From contig NZ_PJIM01000002.1 in assembly GCF_002929295.1 (NCBI RefSeq), forward strand, positions 1,012,191 to 1,076,190: DNA of 64,000 nt, read 5' to 3'. The notes below the pieces were generated by a model. It was given only the letters and a program-made list of their open reading frames with translations. It searched no databases and was not told the origin of the DNA. A program made the translations under genes and the position numbers. The DNA comes from Arthrobacter sp. SX1312 (lineage in GTDB: Bacteria > Actinomycetota > Actinomycetes > Actinomycetales > Micrococcaceae). How positions within the stretch are numbered: position 1 is the first letter of the stretch; every line of letters begins with the position of its first letter. Positions 7,738-17,037 of the stretch are shown piece by piece.

Positions 7738-9222
7738 TCAGTCCGACGCGGAGCTGTGGACCGCCGACCCGTTCTGCCCGGGCTTGTCCGCGTTCTTCAG
7801 CAGGTCGCCGAGCAGGGCGATGATGTCGAGTCCTGTGGTGTCCTTGACCATCTGCGTGGTCTGGTGGACGCCGCTGGAGACGTTCCTGCTGAGCTGGCTC
7901 GCGCCGTCGGTGGAGACCACGGTCATGGTGTCGATGGCGGACATCGGGGCGGCGATCTCGCGGGCCATCGCCGGCAGGACCTCGAGGACCTTCGACAGGA
8001 TGGCGGCCTGGTTGAACTTCTCGTACGCTTCCGCCTGCGCGGCGATCCCCGCGGCCTCGGCCTTGCCGCGGGCTTCCGCGGACCCCGCCTCCGCGCTACC
8101 GCGGGACGCGATGACGGCGGCGTCGGCGCGGCCCCTGGCCTCGCTGATGGACGCCTCGGCGGTACCACGCGCGGTGTTCGCCGCGGCGTCCGCCTCTGCG
8201 GCCACGCGGTCACCCTCGGCGACGAGCTTGCGGCGCGCGAGGTCCACGCGGGCCTCGATCTCGGTCGCCTCGGAGGCGCGACGGCGCTCCTCGAGCTTCG
8301 CGTCGGCCTGCTGGATGAGGCGGTACTTCTCGGCGTCCGCGGGCTTGCGCACCTCGGTGTCGAGCTCGCGCTCGCGCAGCTCCGAACGTCGCTGCGCCAC
8401 CTGCTGCTCGCGGATGATGACCTGCTCCTGCTGTTCCGCCTGGGCGAGCGGTCCCGAGGCGTCGGCCCGCGCCTGGCGGGCGTCGGCCTCCTCCTTGAGT
8501 TCCGCGCGGCGGATGATCAGCTGCTGCTGCGCGAGGGCCACCTGTTCGTCGGACAGGGCGCGTGCCTGCTCCGACTCCTGCATGGACCGCGCCTCGGCGA
8601 TCTTCGCGTTCCGTTCGGCGAGGGCCGCCTCGGGGCGGCCGAGGTTCTTCAGGTACCCGGAGTCGTCGTCCACGGACTGGATCTGGAAGGTGTCGATCTC
8701 CAGACCCTGGTTGTGCATGGAGTGCTCCGCCTCCTCCTTCACGCTCTTGGCGAAGGTGGCCCGGTCCCGGATGATCGACTCGACGGTCAGGGTGCCCACG
8801 ATGGAGCGCAGCGAACCGGACAGCGTCTCCTGCGTGTAGTGGTCGATGGCGTCCTGCTGGTTGAGGAAGCGCTGGGCCGCCTTGCGGACGGCGTCGGCGT
8901 CGCCGCCCACCTTGACCTGCGCGACGCCGGTGAGGTGGAGCTTGATGCCGTTCTTCGAGATGCCTTCGATGCGCAGGGACACCTGCCGGGAGGCGAGGGA
9001 CAGCGGGTAGGCCCGCTGGGAGAACGGGTTGATGAAGATGCGGCCGAAGACGACGCGCTGGCTGTCCGGATCGGGCTGCCCCTTGCTGTCCTTGGAGGAG
9101 ATGATGAGTGCCTGGTCCGGGCTGGCGATGTGCAGCGCCATGCGGGCGAGCACGACGGCGGCGACGACGAGGACGAGGAGTACCACCGCGCCGATGATGA
9201 GCGGGATGAACGTGAGATCCAC
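7738..9222 (-). CDS. Flotillin family protein
   Basis: A 494-residue membrane scaffold protein of functional membrane microdomains. An N-terminal membrane anchor (about 5-28) is followed by the SPFH/band 7 domain (about 35-200) and a long Ala/Glu/Arg-rich coiled-coil flotillin region with repeated EARGxAEA-like units (about 210-410). The last 60 residues are a hydrophilic tail. The start is probably the GTG at 9222, because GAAAGGG lies six bases before it; the open frame begins at a TTG at 9237 inside that ribosome binding site. It is the only gene of its kind here and seems monocistronic. Confidence 0.88.
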   Translation of the reverse strand: MDLTFIPLIIGAVVLLVLVVAAVVLARMALHIASPDQALIISSKDSKGQPDPDSQRVVFGRIFINPFSQRAYPLSLASRQVSLRIEGISKNGIKLHLTGVAQVKVGGDADAVRKAAQRFLNQQDAIDHYTQETLSGSLRSIVGTLTVESIIRDRATFAKSVKEEAEHSMHNQGLEIDTFQIQSVDDDSGYLKNLGRPEAALAERNAKIAEARSMQESEQARALSDEQVALAQQQLIIRRAELKEEADARQARADASGPLAQAEQQEQVIIREQQVAQRRSELRERELDTEVRKPADAEKYRLIQQADAKLEERRRASEATEIEARVDLARRKLVAEGDRVAAEADAAANTARGTAEASISEARGRADAAVIASRGSAEAGSAEARGKAEAAGIAAQAEAYEKFNQAAILSKVLEVLPAMAREIAAPMSAIDTMTVVSTDGASQLSRNVSSGVHQTTQMVKDTTGLDIIALLGDLLKNADKPGQNGSAVHSSASD

Positions 9223-9337
9223 TTGCGACCCTTTCAATGGTCTTCGGAGAGGCCCCGGCGGCGCGGGTGCGCGCCGGAGCGTGATCGAGCTACTGCGTGC
9301 ACTGTGCCGACCCGACCCCCATGTCGTCGAAGTGGAT

Positions 9338-9356
9338 GACCCGCATGCTGCGGGTC
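9338..9356 (-). terminator. Hairpin after the class B PBP gene
   Basis: GACCCGCA and TGCGGGTC form an 8-bp stem with a TGC loop, eight bases past the end of the PBP gene. It is a likely intrinsic terminator without a clear T-run. Confidence 0.55.
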
Positions 9357-9363
9357 CGTGGTC

Positions 9364-11349
9364 CTAGGAGGCGGCTCCGGTGAGGAACGCCTGCATGAGG
9401 GGCCCGCCGGAGGTGGAGCCCAGCTCGCCCTCCTCGACGAAGACGGCGACAGCGAGGTCTCCCTGGAGGGCGACGACCCAGGCGTGGGTACGCGGGGGAG
9501 TCTCGCTGCCGAACTCTGCGGTGCCGGTCTTGGCCAGCACGGGGGCCCCGGGGACGTCCTGCAGCAGCTGCGCGCCACCCTGGGTGACGACGGCGCCCAT
9601 GAGCGTCTTCAGCATCCCCGACTCCGCGGCCGTGAACGCGCTGGGCGTCGCCGCCGCGGAGGGAGCGGCGGTGGAGGAAGCGTCGTCGGAGGGGGCATCC
9701 GCGGTGGCCGACGCCGAGCCCGACGGCGAGGCGGTCCCCTCGCCGGTGGACTCGCCGGGTGCGAGGAGTGTCGGCGTGACGCGGGCCCCGGCGCCCACGG
9801 ACGCCGCCATGGTGGCGAGCGAGAGGGGCGAGACGAGGACCTCGCCCTGGCCGATCATGGCGGCGGCGTGGGCGGTACCCTCGGCCTCGGTGGGTACGGA
9901 CCCGAAGAAGGCCGGCGTCCCGATGCTCGCTTCGACGCCGATGCCGAGGTCGGTGGCGGCGCCTTCCAGGTCGGCCTGGCTGATCGTGTCCCGTGCGGAG
10001 ATGAAGCCGGTGTTGCAGGACTGCGCGAAGGTCTCGAGGAGCGGGATCGTGCCGACGGACTGTGCGGGGAAGGTGCTGGCATTGCTGAACGTCCGGCCGT
10101 CGACCGTCACCTCCTCGCTGCACTCGGTCGGTGTCTCGGGCGTGAAACCCTTGCGCAGCAGCGCGAGGCTCGTGGCGATCTTGAACGTGGAGCCCGGCGG
10201 GTACTGGCCGAGCAGCGCCGTCTGCAGGCCCTCGCTCCCCGGCCCGTTGGCCGCCGCGAGGATCTCACCCGTGCTGGGGCGGATGGCCACGATCGACGAC
10301 GCCGACGGCTCGTCCGCGAGCACCTCCTCGCCGAGGCTCTGCAACCGGGGGTCGAGGGTCGTGGCGAGGTCCTCGCCATCCACCGGTGCCGTGGTGAAGA
10401 GGTTCCGGGGAGCCGTCGGGGGATCACCCGCGGGGACCGCGTTCACCGACAGCCCCGGGGTACCGGCGAGCCGGGCGTTGTGCTGGAGCTGCAGCCCGCT
10501 CAGGCCGGTGATGTCCCCGGCCCTGACGGTGCCGTCGGTCTGCTCGACGAGCTCCTCGGTGGCCTCCCCGACGCTGCCCAGCAGCTCGCGGGCGAAGGTG
10601 CGCGTGGGCGCGAGCTCGAGCGTGTCGGCCTGCCGGAGCGCTCCCGGGATGGCGTCGATCTGCGCGTCGGTCACGGTGCGGGTGGCGTCGTCGCGCAGGA
10701 CGAGGGCCACCACGAAGGCTTCCTCGCCGGCCGTGGCCACCTGCTCCTCGTAGCCGGCGGCGTCGAGCTCCAGCAGCGTCGCGAGGGCGCGAGCGGAGGC
10801 GGCCTGCTGCGCCTCCGGGACCAGCGTCTTGTCGATGCCCACGCGGACGACGGGCCGTTGCGTGACGATGACGGCGCCGTCCGCGCCCGTGATGTCGCCG
10901 CGGTCCCCGGGCGTGCGCACGAGGGTGAGCTTCTCCTCCGGCAGCAGGTCGGGGGCGAGGACGCCGGGGTCCCATGCCGTCTGCCAGGAGTCCTCGACGC
11001 GCGTGAGGTCCGCCGTCGTGCTGTAGGTCCAGTCCTGGTCGGTCGCGTCGAGGTCCCACACGTAGTCCAGCGTCGCGGTCGCCGTGTCCTCGCCGGTCTC
11101 CTCGACGCCGGCCACCCTGACCTGCGGGGGTCCCGGGGCGAAGCCCTCCGTGATCGCGGCCAGCTGGGCGGTCACGTCGGCGGGCTCCGCAGCGGTGAAG
11201 GCGGACTGCCCGACGTCGAGCCGTGCGAGTCCCTCGGCCAGCGTGGCGGCGGCGTCCTCGGCCGTCGGCCGGTCGTCCGTGCAGGCCGCGAGGGTGAGGG
11301 CGAGGGCGACGGTGGTCAGGACGGACGTGGCACGCTGAAGTTTCCCCAT
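9364..11349 (-). CDS. Penicillin-binding transpeptidase lipoprotein (class B, MecA_N type)
   Basis: A 661-residue cell wall DD-transpeptidase. The signal ends in a lipobox (LTLAAC, Cys23). An NTF2-like MecA_N domain (about 30-145) and a PBP dimerisation domain (150-310) precede the transpeptidase domain. Active-site motifs are intact: S387-T-F-K390, S444-C-N446 and K607-T-G609. An Ala/Ser/Thr-rich low-complexity stretch at about 533-572 interrupts the transpeptidase domain, which is unusual. A CATAAT -10 box ends seven bases before the ATG at 11349, suggesting a leaderless mRNA; an ATG three codons upstream is the alternative. It is divergent from a serine hydrolase gene. Confidence 0.9.
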   Translation of the reverse strand: MGKLQRATSVLTTVALALTLAACTDDRPTAEDAAATLAEGLARLDVGQSAFTAAEPADVTAQLAAITEGFAPGPPQVRVAGVEETGEDTATATLDYVWDLDATDQDWTYSTTADLTRVEDSWQTAWDPGVLAPDLLPEEKLTLVRTPGDRGDITGADGAVIVTQRPVVRVGIDKTLVPEAQQAASARALATLLELDAAGYEEQVATAGEEAFVVALVLRDDATRTVTDAQIDAIPGALRQADTLELAPTRTFARELLGSVGEATEELVEQTDGTVRAGDITGLSGLQLQHNARLAGTPGLSVNAVPAGDPPTAPRNLFTTAPVDGEDLATTLDPRLQSLGEEVLADEPSASSIVAIRPSTGEILAAANGPGSEGLQTALLGQYPPGSTFKIATSLALLRKGFTPETPTECSEEVTVDGRTFSNASTFPAQSVGTIPLLETFAQSCNTGFISARDTISQADLEGAATDLGIGVEASIGTPAFFGSVPTEAEGTAHAAAMIGQGEVLVSPLSLATMAASVGAGARVTPTLLAPGESTGEGTASPSGSASATADAPSDDASSTAAPSAAATPSAFTAAESGMLKTLMGAVVTQGGAQLLQDVPGAPVLAKTGTAEFGSETPPRTHAWVVALQGDLAVAVFVEEGELGSTSGGPLMQAFLTGAAS

Positions 11350-11461
11350 GCGGCCCATTATGTCCGAGAACGCCGGGACGCCCCGTTCCCTCGGCTCGCC
11401 GGGGCGTCGCGCCCGCCCCGGACGCGGCGTACCATTCGAGGTCCACGACCCGCCGGGGGCA

Positions 11462-12493
11462 ATGATGCACATCGAGGCACGAACACTCGACGAGGCGGTC
11501 GCGCGGAACGCGTTCACGGGCGTGGCCACGGTCGACGTCGGAGAGCGCCGCACCCTCGAGCGCTGCGAGGGCTTCCTGCACCGGGGGCTCCGCGTGCCGA
11601 TGACGGCGGACACGCGCATCGCGATCGCCAGTGGCAGCAAGGCCTTCACCGCCCTCGCGGTCATGCGCCTGGTCGAGGACGGCACGATCGGGCTCGGGCA
11701 GCGGGTGCGCGGGCTCCTCGGTGACGACCTGCCCCTGATCGCCGACGCCGTCACGATCGAGCACCTGCTGACGCACACCTCGGGCATCGGCGACTACCTG
11801 GACGAGAGCGCAGACTGGGAGGCCACCGACTTCGTACTCACCGTCCCGGTGCACATGCTCACCACGGCCGAGGCGTTCCTGCCGCTGCTCGGCGGCCACC
11901 CGCAGCAAGCGGCACCGGGGGAGCGGTTCGCCTACTGCAACGGCGGGTACATGGTGCTGGCGGTCCTGCTGGAACGGGTGACCCGGATGACGTATCACGA
12001 CGCCGTCCGGCGGCTCGTCGTGGATCCCGCGGGGCTGGAGCGCACCGGGTTCCTGCCGCTCAACGACCTGCCGGGGGACGCCGCTCCCGGCTACGTTCTC
12101 GACGAGGGCGACCTCGTGAACACGCTGCACCTGCCGGTGCTCGGCAACGGCGACGGCGGAGCATTCACGACGGCGGCGGATCTGCACCGGTTCTGGTGCG
12201 CGTTCCTCGACGGGCGGATCGTCACCCGGGACACCGTCGCGGAAATGATCCGCCCGCGCCACGACGTGCCGGGGGAAGGGCTGCGCTATGGCATGGGCTT
12301 CTGGCTGCACGCGGTCCACCCGGCCCTCGTCCTGGAGGGGTACGACGCCGGGGCGTCCTTCCGCTCCACCCACATCCCCGGGACCCGGACCACGCTCAGC
12401 GTGCTGGGCAACAGCACCGAGGGCGCGTGGCCGGTCATCCGGACGTTCGCCGCTGCCGTCGACGCAGAGCCCCGACGGCCGGGGAATTCCTGA
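11462..12493 (+). CDS. Serine hydrolase, beta-lactamase (class C fold) family
   Basis: A 343-residue protein of the beta-lactamase/penicillin-binding-like family. The nucleophile motif SGSK is at 57-60 (S57, K60) and the YxN motif YCN at 158-160; the third motif is unclear near GYDAGASF. No signal peptide is present, so it is probably cytoplasmic and more likely an esterase or D-amino peptidase than an antibiotic-degrading enzyme. The start is the ATG at 11462 (a second ATG follows directly), because the translation upstream lacks family character. It diverges from the PBP gene, with about 110 bp between them. Confidence 0.82.
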   Translation: MMHIEARTLDEAVARNAFTGVATVDVGERRTLERCEGFLHRGLRVPMTADTRIAIASGSKAFTALAVMRLVEDGTIGLGQRVRGLLGDDLPLIADAVTIEHLLTHTSGIGDYLDESADWEATDFVLTVPVHMLTTAEAFLPLLGGHPQQAAPGERFAYCNGGYMVLAVLLERVTRMTYHDAVRRLVVDPAGLERTGFLPLNDLPGDAAPGYVLDEGDLVNTLHLPVLGNGDGGAFTTAADLHRFWCAFLDGRIVTRDTVAEMIRPRHDVPGEGLRYGMGFWLHAVHPALVLEGYDAGASFRSTHIPGTRTTLSVLGNSTEGAWPVIRTFAAAVDAEPRRPGNS

Positions 12494-12505
12494 CTCCCCG
12501 GCAAA

Positions 12506-12526
12506 GTTGAGTCGAGTACACTCAAG
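12506..12526 (+). promoter_or_regulatory. HAIR element (HspR operator) before clpB
   Basis: TTGAGT, seven bases, then ACTCAA, an inverted repeat that matches the HspR-associated inverted repeat (CTTGAGT-N7-ACTCAAG) except for one outer base. It lies about 40 bp before clpB. In Actinobacteria HspR represses clpB and dnaK through this element. Confidence 0.88.
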
Positions 12527-12567
12527 GCGTCACCAGGATCTCCACCCAGGCCAGAAAGGAACCGCGC

Positions 12568-15186
12568 GTGGATACCAACTTCACCACCAAGAGCCGTGAG
12601 GTGCTGTCAGCCGCTGCGATGAACGCGTCCACGGCGGGCAACGCCCAGATCGAGGCGCCGCACTTCCTGAAGGCGCTGCTCGACCAGCGGGACGGCATCG
12701 CCGTCGCCCTGCTCCGGGCGGCAGGCGCGGATCCCGACACCGTGAGCGTCCAGGCGAGCGCAGCGATCAAGGCCCTGCCGTCGTCGTCCGGTTCGTCCGT
12801 GGCGCAGCCGCAGTTCTCGCGCGGCGCCCTGCAGGTCGTCAGCGCGGCGCAGCAGGAGGCGGAGACGCTCGGGGACCAGTTCGTGTCCACCGAGCACCTC
12901 CTCCTGGCCCTGGCGGCCGACGGGGGAGCGGCGGGCGGCATCCTGCGCTCCGTCGGACTCACCCGCGAGGCCCTCGCTGCCGAGCTGCCCGGTGTGCGGG
13001 GCGAGAAGCGCGTCACCACGCCGGATCCCGAGAACACCTTCCAGGCGCTCGAGAAGTTCGGCGTCGACCTGACCGAGGTGGCCCGCAGCGGGAAGCTCGA
13101 CCCGGTCATCGGCCGCGACGCCGAGATCCGCCGCGTGGTGCAGGTGCTCAGCCGCCGCACCAAGAACAACCCCGTGCTCATCGGCGAGCCCGGCGTCGGC
13201 AAGACCGCCGTCGTCGAGGGGCTGGCTCAGCGCATGGTCGCCGGGGACGTCCCCGAATCCCTCCGCGGCAAGAGGCTCATCAGCCTGGACCTCGGGTCGA
13301 TGATCGCGGGCGCCAAGTACCGCGGCGAGTTCGAGGAGCGCCTGAAGGCGGTCCTCGAGGAGATCAAGGGGTCGAACGGCCAGGTGGTGACGTTCATCGA
13401 CGAGCTCCACACCGTGGTGGGGGCCGGCGCGTCCGAGGGCTCGATGGACGCCGGCAACATGCTCAAGCCCATGCTGGCGCGCGGCGAACTCCGGCTGATC
13501 GGCGCGACGACGCTGGACGAGTACCGCGAGAACGTCGAGAAGGATCCGGCGCTGGAGCGGCGGTTCCAGCAGGTCTACGTGGGCGAGCCGTCCGTGGCGG
13601 ACACCATCGGCATCCTGCGCGGGCTGAAGCAGCGCTACGAGGCCCACCACAAGGTCTCCATCGCGGACTCCGCGCTCGTCGCCGCGGCCACCCTCTCCCA
13701 CCGGTACATTCCCGGGCGGCAGCTCCCGGACAAGGCGATCGACCTCGTGGACGAGGCCGCCTCGCACCTGCGCATGGAGATCGATTCGGCGCCCGTGGAG
13801 ATCGACGAGCTGCGCCGCTCGCTCGAACGCATGCACATGGAGGAGATGGCCCTCTCCCGCGAGAAGGACGAGGCGTCCCTCGAGCGGCTGCAGGCCCTGC
13901 GGGCCGAGATGGCCGACCGTCAGGAGGAGCTCGACGCCCTGAACGCACGGTGGGAGGCGGAGAAGGCGGGCCTGAACCGCGTGGGTGACCTGAAGGCCTC
14001 CCTCGACGAGCTGCGCTCGCAGGCGGACCGTGCCCAGCGCGAAGGCGACCTCGAGACGGCGTCGCGCATCCTGTACGGCGAGATCCCGCGCGTGGAACGC
14101 GAACTGCGCGAGGCCCAGGCCGCCGAGGAGCAGACCGCGACCACCCCCGAGCTGATGGTCGCCGAGGAGGTCACGGCGAACGACATCGCCGAGGTCATCT
14201 CCGCCTGGACGGGCATCCCGGCCGGGCGCATGCTGCAGGGCGAGAGCGAGAAGCTCCTCGCCATGGAGCAGGTCATCGGCGCCCGGTTGATCGGTCAGCA
14301 GCGGGCGGTGTCCGCGGTCTCCGACGCCGTCCGGCGCGCGCGGGCCGGTGTCTCGGACCCGAACCGCCCCACCGGGTCCTTCCTGTTCCTCGGGCCCACG
14401 GGCGTGGGCAAGACGGAGCTCGCCAAGGCCCTCGCGGACTTCCTGTTCGACGACGAGCGCGCGATGATCCGGATCGACATGTCCGAGTACTCGGAGAAGC
14501 ACTCCGTGGCGCGCCTCGTCGGTGCCCCTCCGGGCTACGTGGGCTACGAGGAGGGCGGACAGCTCACCGAGGCCGTGCGGCGCCGCCCGTACAGCGTGGT
14601 GCTGCTGGACGAGGTCGAGAAGGCACACCCGGAGGTCTTCGACCTGCTGCTGCAGGTGCTCGACGACGGGCGGCTGACCGACGGCCAGGGCCGGACCGTC
14701 GATTTCCGGAACGTGATCCTCGTCCTGACGTCCAACCTCGGCTCGCAGTTCCTCGTGGACCCGTCCCTCGACGACGCCGCGAAGCGCGCTGCCGTGATGT
14801 CCGCGGTGAACGCCAACTTCCGGCCCGAGTTCCTGAACCGGCTCGACGACGTCGTCGTCTTCGATCCGCTGAGCCTCGATGAGCTCTCGAGGATCGTCGA
14901 CCTCCAGGTCAGGGCACTCGGCGACCGGCTGCACGAGCGCCGGCTCGAACTCGATGTCACGGCGGCGGCCGGCGAATGGCTGGCCCTCACCGGGTTCGAC
15001 CCGGCGTACGGGGCCCGCCCCCTCCGCCGGCTCGTGCAGCGCGAGATCGGTGACCGGCTGGCGAAGGGCATCCTCGCCGGGGAGATCGTCGACGGCGACA
15101 CCGTCCTCGTCGACCGGCCCGAACCGGACGTGGACGCCCTCGGGGGGTCCGACGCCGAGGGCCTGCTGGTGCACGCCGTCCGCTGA
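12568..15186 (+). CDS. clpB: ATP-dependent chaperone ClpB
   Basis: An 872-residue AAA+ disaggregase that works with DnaK to rescue aggregated proteins. Domains in order: Clp N-terminal repeats (1-145), first AAA+ domain with Walker A GEPGVGKT (about 206-213), a coiled-coil middle domain (about 400-525), second AAA+ domain with GPTGVGKT (about 609-616) and GYVGYEEGG, and the C-terminal D2-small domain. Length is normal for ClpB and the middle domain separates it from ClpC. The start is GTG at 12568, with AAAGGA before it. The HAIR operator upstream implies HspR control and heat induction. Confidence 0.97.
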   Translation: MDTNFTTKSREVLSAAAMNASTAGNAQIEAPHFLKALLDQRDGIAVALLRAAGADPDTVSVQASAAIKALPSSSGSSVAQPQFSRGALQVVSAAQQEAETLGDQFVSTEHLLLALAADGGAAGGILRSVGLTREALAAELPGVRGEKRVTTPDPENTFQALEKFGVDLTEVARSGKLDPVIGRDAEIRRVVQVLSRRTKNNPVLIGEPGVGKTAVVEGLAQRMVAGDVPESLRGKRLISLDLGSMIAGAKYRGEFEERLKAVLEEIKGSNGQVVTFIDELHTVVGAGASEGSMDAGNMLKPMLARGELRLIGATTLDEYRENVEKDPALERRFQQVYVGEPSVADTIGILRGLKQRYEAHHKVSIADSALVAAATLSHRYIPGRQLPDKAIDLVDEAASHLRMEIDSAPVEIDELRRSLERMHMEEMALSREKDEASLERLQALRAEMADRQEELDALNARWEAEKAGLNRVGDLKASLDELRSQADRAQREGDLETASRILYGEIPRVERELREAQAAEEQTATTPELMVAEEVTANDIAEVISAWTGIPAGRMLQGESEKLLAMEQVIGARLIGQQRAVSAVSDAVRRARAGVSDPNRPTGSFLFLGPTGVGKTELAKALADFLFDDERAMIRIDMSEYSEKHSVARLVGAPPGYVGYEEGGQLTEAVRRRPYSVVLLDEVEKAHPEVFDLLLQVLDDGRLTDGQGRTVDFRNVILVLTSNLGSQFLVDPSLDDAAKRAAVMSAVNANFRPEFLNRLDDVVVFDPLSLDELSRIVDLQVRALGDRLHERRLELDVTAAAGEWLALTGFDPAYGARPLRRLVQREIGDRLAKGILAGEIVDGDTVLVDRPEPDVDALGGSDAEGLLVHAVR

Positions 15187-15196
15187 CCGGCATCCC

Positions 15197-16381
15197 TCAG
15201 CGCGCCAGCAGGCTCCGGCTGACGGGACCGCCGGCCTCGACGACCGCGAAGCAGTCCACGCGGCGGTCCCCGTCCGCCCAGGTCCCCTCCGTGGGCGTGG
15301 CGTGCAGGAGCGTCACCTGGAGGTCCTCGGTGGCGACGTCCGGGTCGATGCCGGCCGATGCCGCGGCGCACGCCGCCTCCGCACGCAGGCCCAGCCGGTC
15401 GCGTCCCGGGAACTCGGCGTCGTCGGCGTAGTCCTCGCTCGCCACGAGCTGCGCGTTGTGCGGGTCGGAGCAGTCGACCCGGACGGCCTCCTCCGTGATG
15501 TCCGTGAACTCCGCGAGGCATTCCCCGGCCGCGAGCGACGACGGGTCCACGCGGCCCTCGTCCTCCGATCCGCCCAGCAGCGAGACGAGCAGCCAGACGA
15601 GGAGCCCGAGCAGCACGGCAGCGGCGCCGACGAGGAGCAGGAGCGGGACGACACCGCTGCCCGAGCGGGTCCGATCCCGCGTCGGGTGCTCCTCGGCCGC
15701 CGGTTCGTCCCCCGCCGCCGTCGGGCCCCGGCCGGTGCGGGATGCGGCGTCCCGGTCCTCGCGGGATTCTCCGGGGGCCCCCGGGGCCGAGGATCCGGTG
15801 CGTGCCGGGCCGGTGCCGGGAGCACTGCCGGGAGCACTGCCGGGATAGGCGCCGGGATGGTCCGTGCCGGGCGCGCCGCCCTGCGGAGGGAGGGGGTAGG
15901 CCCCCCCGAGGGGGTCCTCCGCCGGCACCCCCGCTTCCTCCGGCCTGCTCTCCGTGTTGCCGTCCGCCGAGCCCGCCGGATCACCGGCGGTCCCTCCCGC
16001 GGGCGCGGTGCCGGCCGGAGCGGCCTCGACGGACGGGGCATCGGCCGGCATGGGTCCGCCCACCAGGGTCCCCGCCCTCTCGGCCTCGGCGGCGACGGCG
16101 CGGGCTTCGGCGGCAGCAGCGTCGAGCGACGCCGCTTCCGCGACCTCCGGGCTGATCTGCGCGGGTCCGAGGGCGGGTTCCTCGAGATCCAGGGTGTCCG
16201 CGGACACGGTCAGCTCCGGCTCGAGCGCCTCGCCGGAGATGTCCGGGTCGTCGAGGACCACGGTGTCGGGGTCCAGCACGGCGGTGTCGGGATCGGGCGC
16301 CGCCGTGCTCCCGGGGTCCTCCCTGCGGTCCGCTCCTGGCTCGTGACCGGGGTCCACCGGTGCCTGCTCCTCGTTGCTCAT
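15197..16381 (-). CDS. Septum-formation family protein, single-pass membrane
   Basis: A 394-residue protein. Residues 1-240 are disordered, rich in Asp/Glu/Pro/Ala/Gly, with a near-repeat DPDTAVLDPDTVVLD at 30-44 and GSAPGSAPGTGP near 181-192. One transmembrane helix spans about 243-270. The C-terminal 120 residues are extracellular, with CLAEF, DCSDPHNAQLV and DCFAV as in the septum-formation domain, whose cysteines (near 288, 304 and later) probably pair. The family is linked to cell division by name only; the molecular role is not established. It converges on clpB with 10 bp between stops and no hairpin. Confidence 0.8.
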   Translation of the reverse strand: MSNEEQAPVDPGHEPGADRREDPGSTAAPDPDTAVLDPDTVVLDDPDISGEALEPELTVSADTLDLEEPALGPAQISPEVAEAASLDAAAAEARAVAAEAERAGTLVGGPMPADAPSVEAAPAGTAPAGGTAGDPAGSADGNTESRPEEAGVPAEDPLGGAYPLPPQGGAPGTDHPGAYPGSAPGSAPGTGPARTGSSAPGAPGESREDRDAASRTGRGPTAAGDEPAAEEHPTRDRTRSGSGVVPLLLLVGAAAVLLGLLVWLLVSLLGGSEDEGRVDPSSLAAGECLAEFTDITEEAVRVDCSDPHNAQLVASEDYADDAEFPGRDRLGLRAEAACAAASAGIDPDVATEDLQVTLLHATPTEGTWADGDRRVDCFAVVEAGGPVSRSLLAR

Positions 16382-16689
16382 GGTGGGCTGTCGTCTCCTT
16401 GCACTCCTGGTGCCGGATGGCCACTACCATGGCCGGCGCTCCGACGTCGAGTCGACTCTATCCAAGATCACCTGCGGAGAGGCGGTCCAGCGGAGATCCT
16501 GCACCGCGCACCGCGCTCCGGTGGTCGGCGGTCCTCCCACGGGACCTCGACGGCCGCGCACTCGGGTCCCCTCGAAAACATGTAACCTATACTTACGACA
16601 AAACGACCAAATACTCCGGGGCCTCGCTGCAGCCTTGGGCCTCGTGCCCCAGTGACCACCTCGGATCGACGCACAAAGGGGGTCACGCC
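16382..16689 (+). promoter_or_regulatory. Intergenic region with putative DUF3073 promoter
   Basis: This 308-bp gap separates the divergent septum-formation and DUF3073 genes. A TATACT at 16588-16593 is the best -10 candidate for the plus-strand gene and would give a leader near 90 bases; no good -35 is seen 17 bp before it. Nothing else is recognised. Confidence 0.35.
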
Positions 16690-16929
16690 ATGGGGCGCGG
16701 CCGTCAAAAGGCAAAAGCTACCAAGCAGGCCAGGGACATGAAGTACTTCAGCCCGGCCACTGATTACTCGGCACTGCAGCGAGAGCTCACAGGCCCGGGT
16801 AGTCGTGCATCCACCCGACGTACCGAACCTCTCGAGCCGGTCGAACCGGACTACTCGGAGTATGCGGACAAGTACGCCGACGAGCTCGACGACGACGGCG
16901 AGGAGAGCGGTTCGCGCCGCACCGGCTGA
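16690..16929 (+). CDS. DUF3073 family protein
   Basis: A 79-residue, highly charged small protein. The N-terminus is basic (MGRGRQKAKATKQARDMKY) and typical of DUF3073; the C-terminus is acidic (EYADKYADELDDDGEE). The family is nearly restricted to Actinobacteria and of unknown function; the basic start suggests binding to nucleic acid, which is only inference. The ATG at 16690 is the family start, although the frame is open for 110 codons upstream. Rare for this genome, the region before it is AT-richer, consistent with a strong promoter. Confidence 0.9.
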   Translation: MGRGRQKAKATKQARDMKYFSPATDYSALQRELTGPGSRASTRRTEPLEPVEPDYSEYADKYADELDDDGEESGSRRTG

Positions 16930-16978
16930 CCCCGGTCGGTCGATCCCGCATGAACTGAACAGCGCACCCTGAACCACG

Positions 16979-17010
16979 CGGCGCATCGCCCCTCCGGGGG
17001 CGGTGCGCCG
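16979..17010 (+). terminator. Terminator between the DUF3073 and ROK genes
   Basis: CGGCGCATCGCCCC pairs with GGGGCGGTGCGCCG (one T-G pair) around a short TCCG loop, followed by TTCTG. It lies between convergent genes and may serve both. Confidence 0.75.
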
Positions 17011-17037
17011 TTCTGCGTGCCCGGGTGTCGGCAGGCG

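Noticed and set aside
7698-7739. GACCGCCG/CGGCGGTC hairpin between YccF and flotillin genes
   Set aside because: An 8-bp stem with a 26-base loop that overlaps the flotillin stop codon; too weak to call a terminator.
12607-15174. 855-residue open frame antisense to clpB
   Set aside because: It is a high-GC shadow frame rich in Arg/Gly/His/Leu and matches no family, while the plus frame is an unmistakable clpB.
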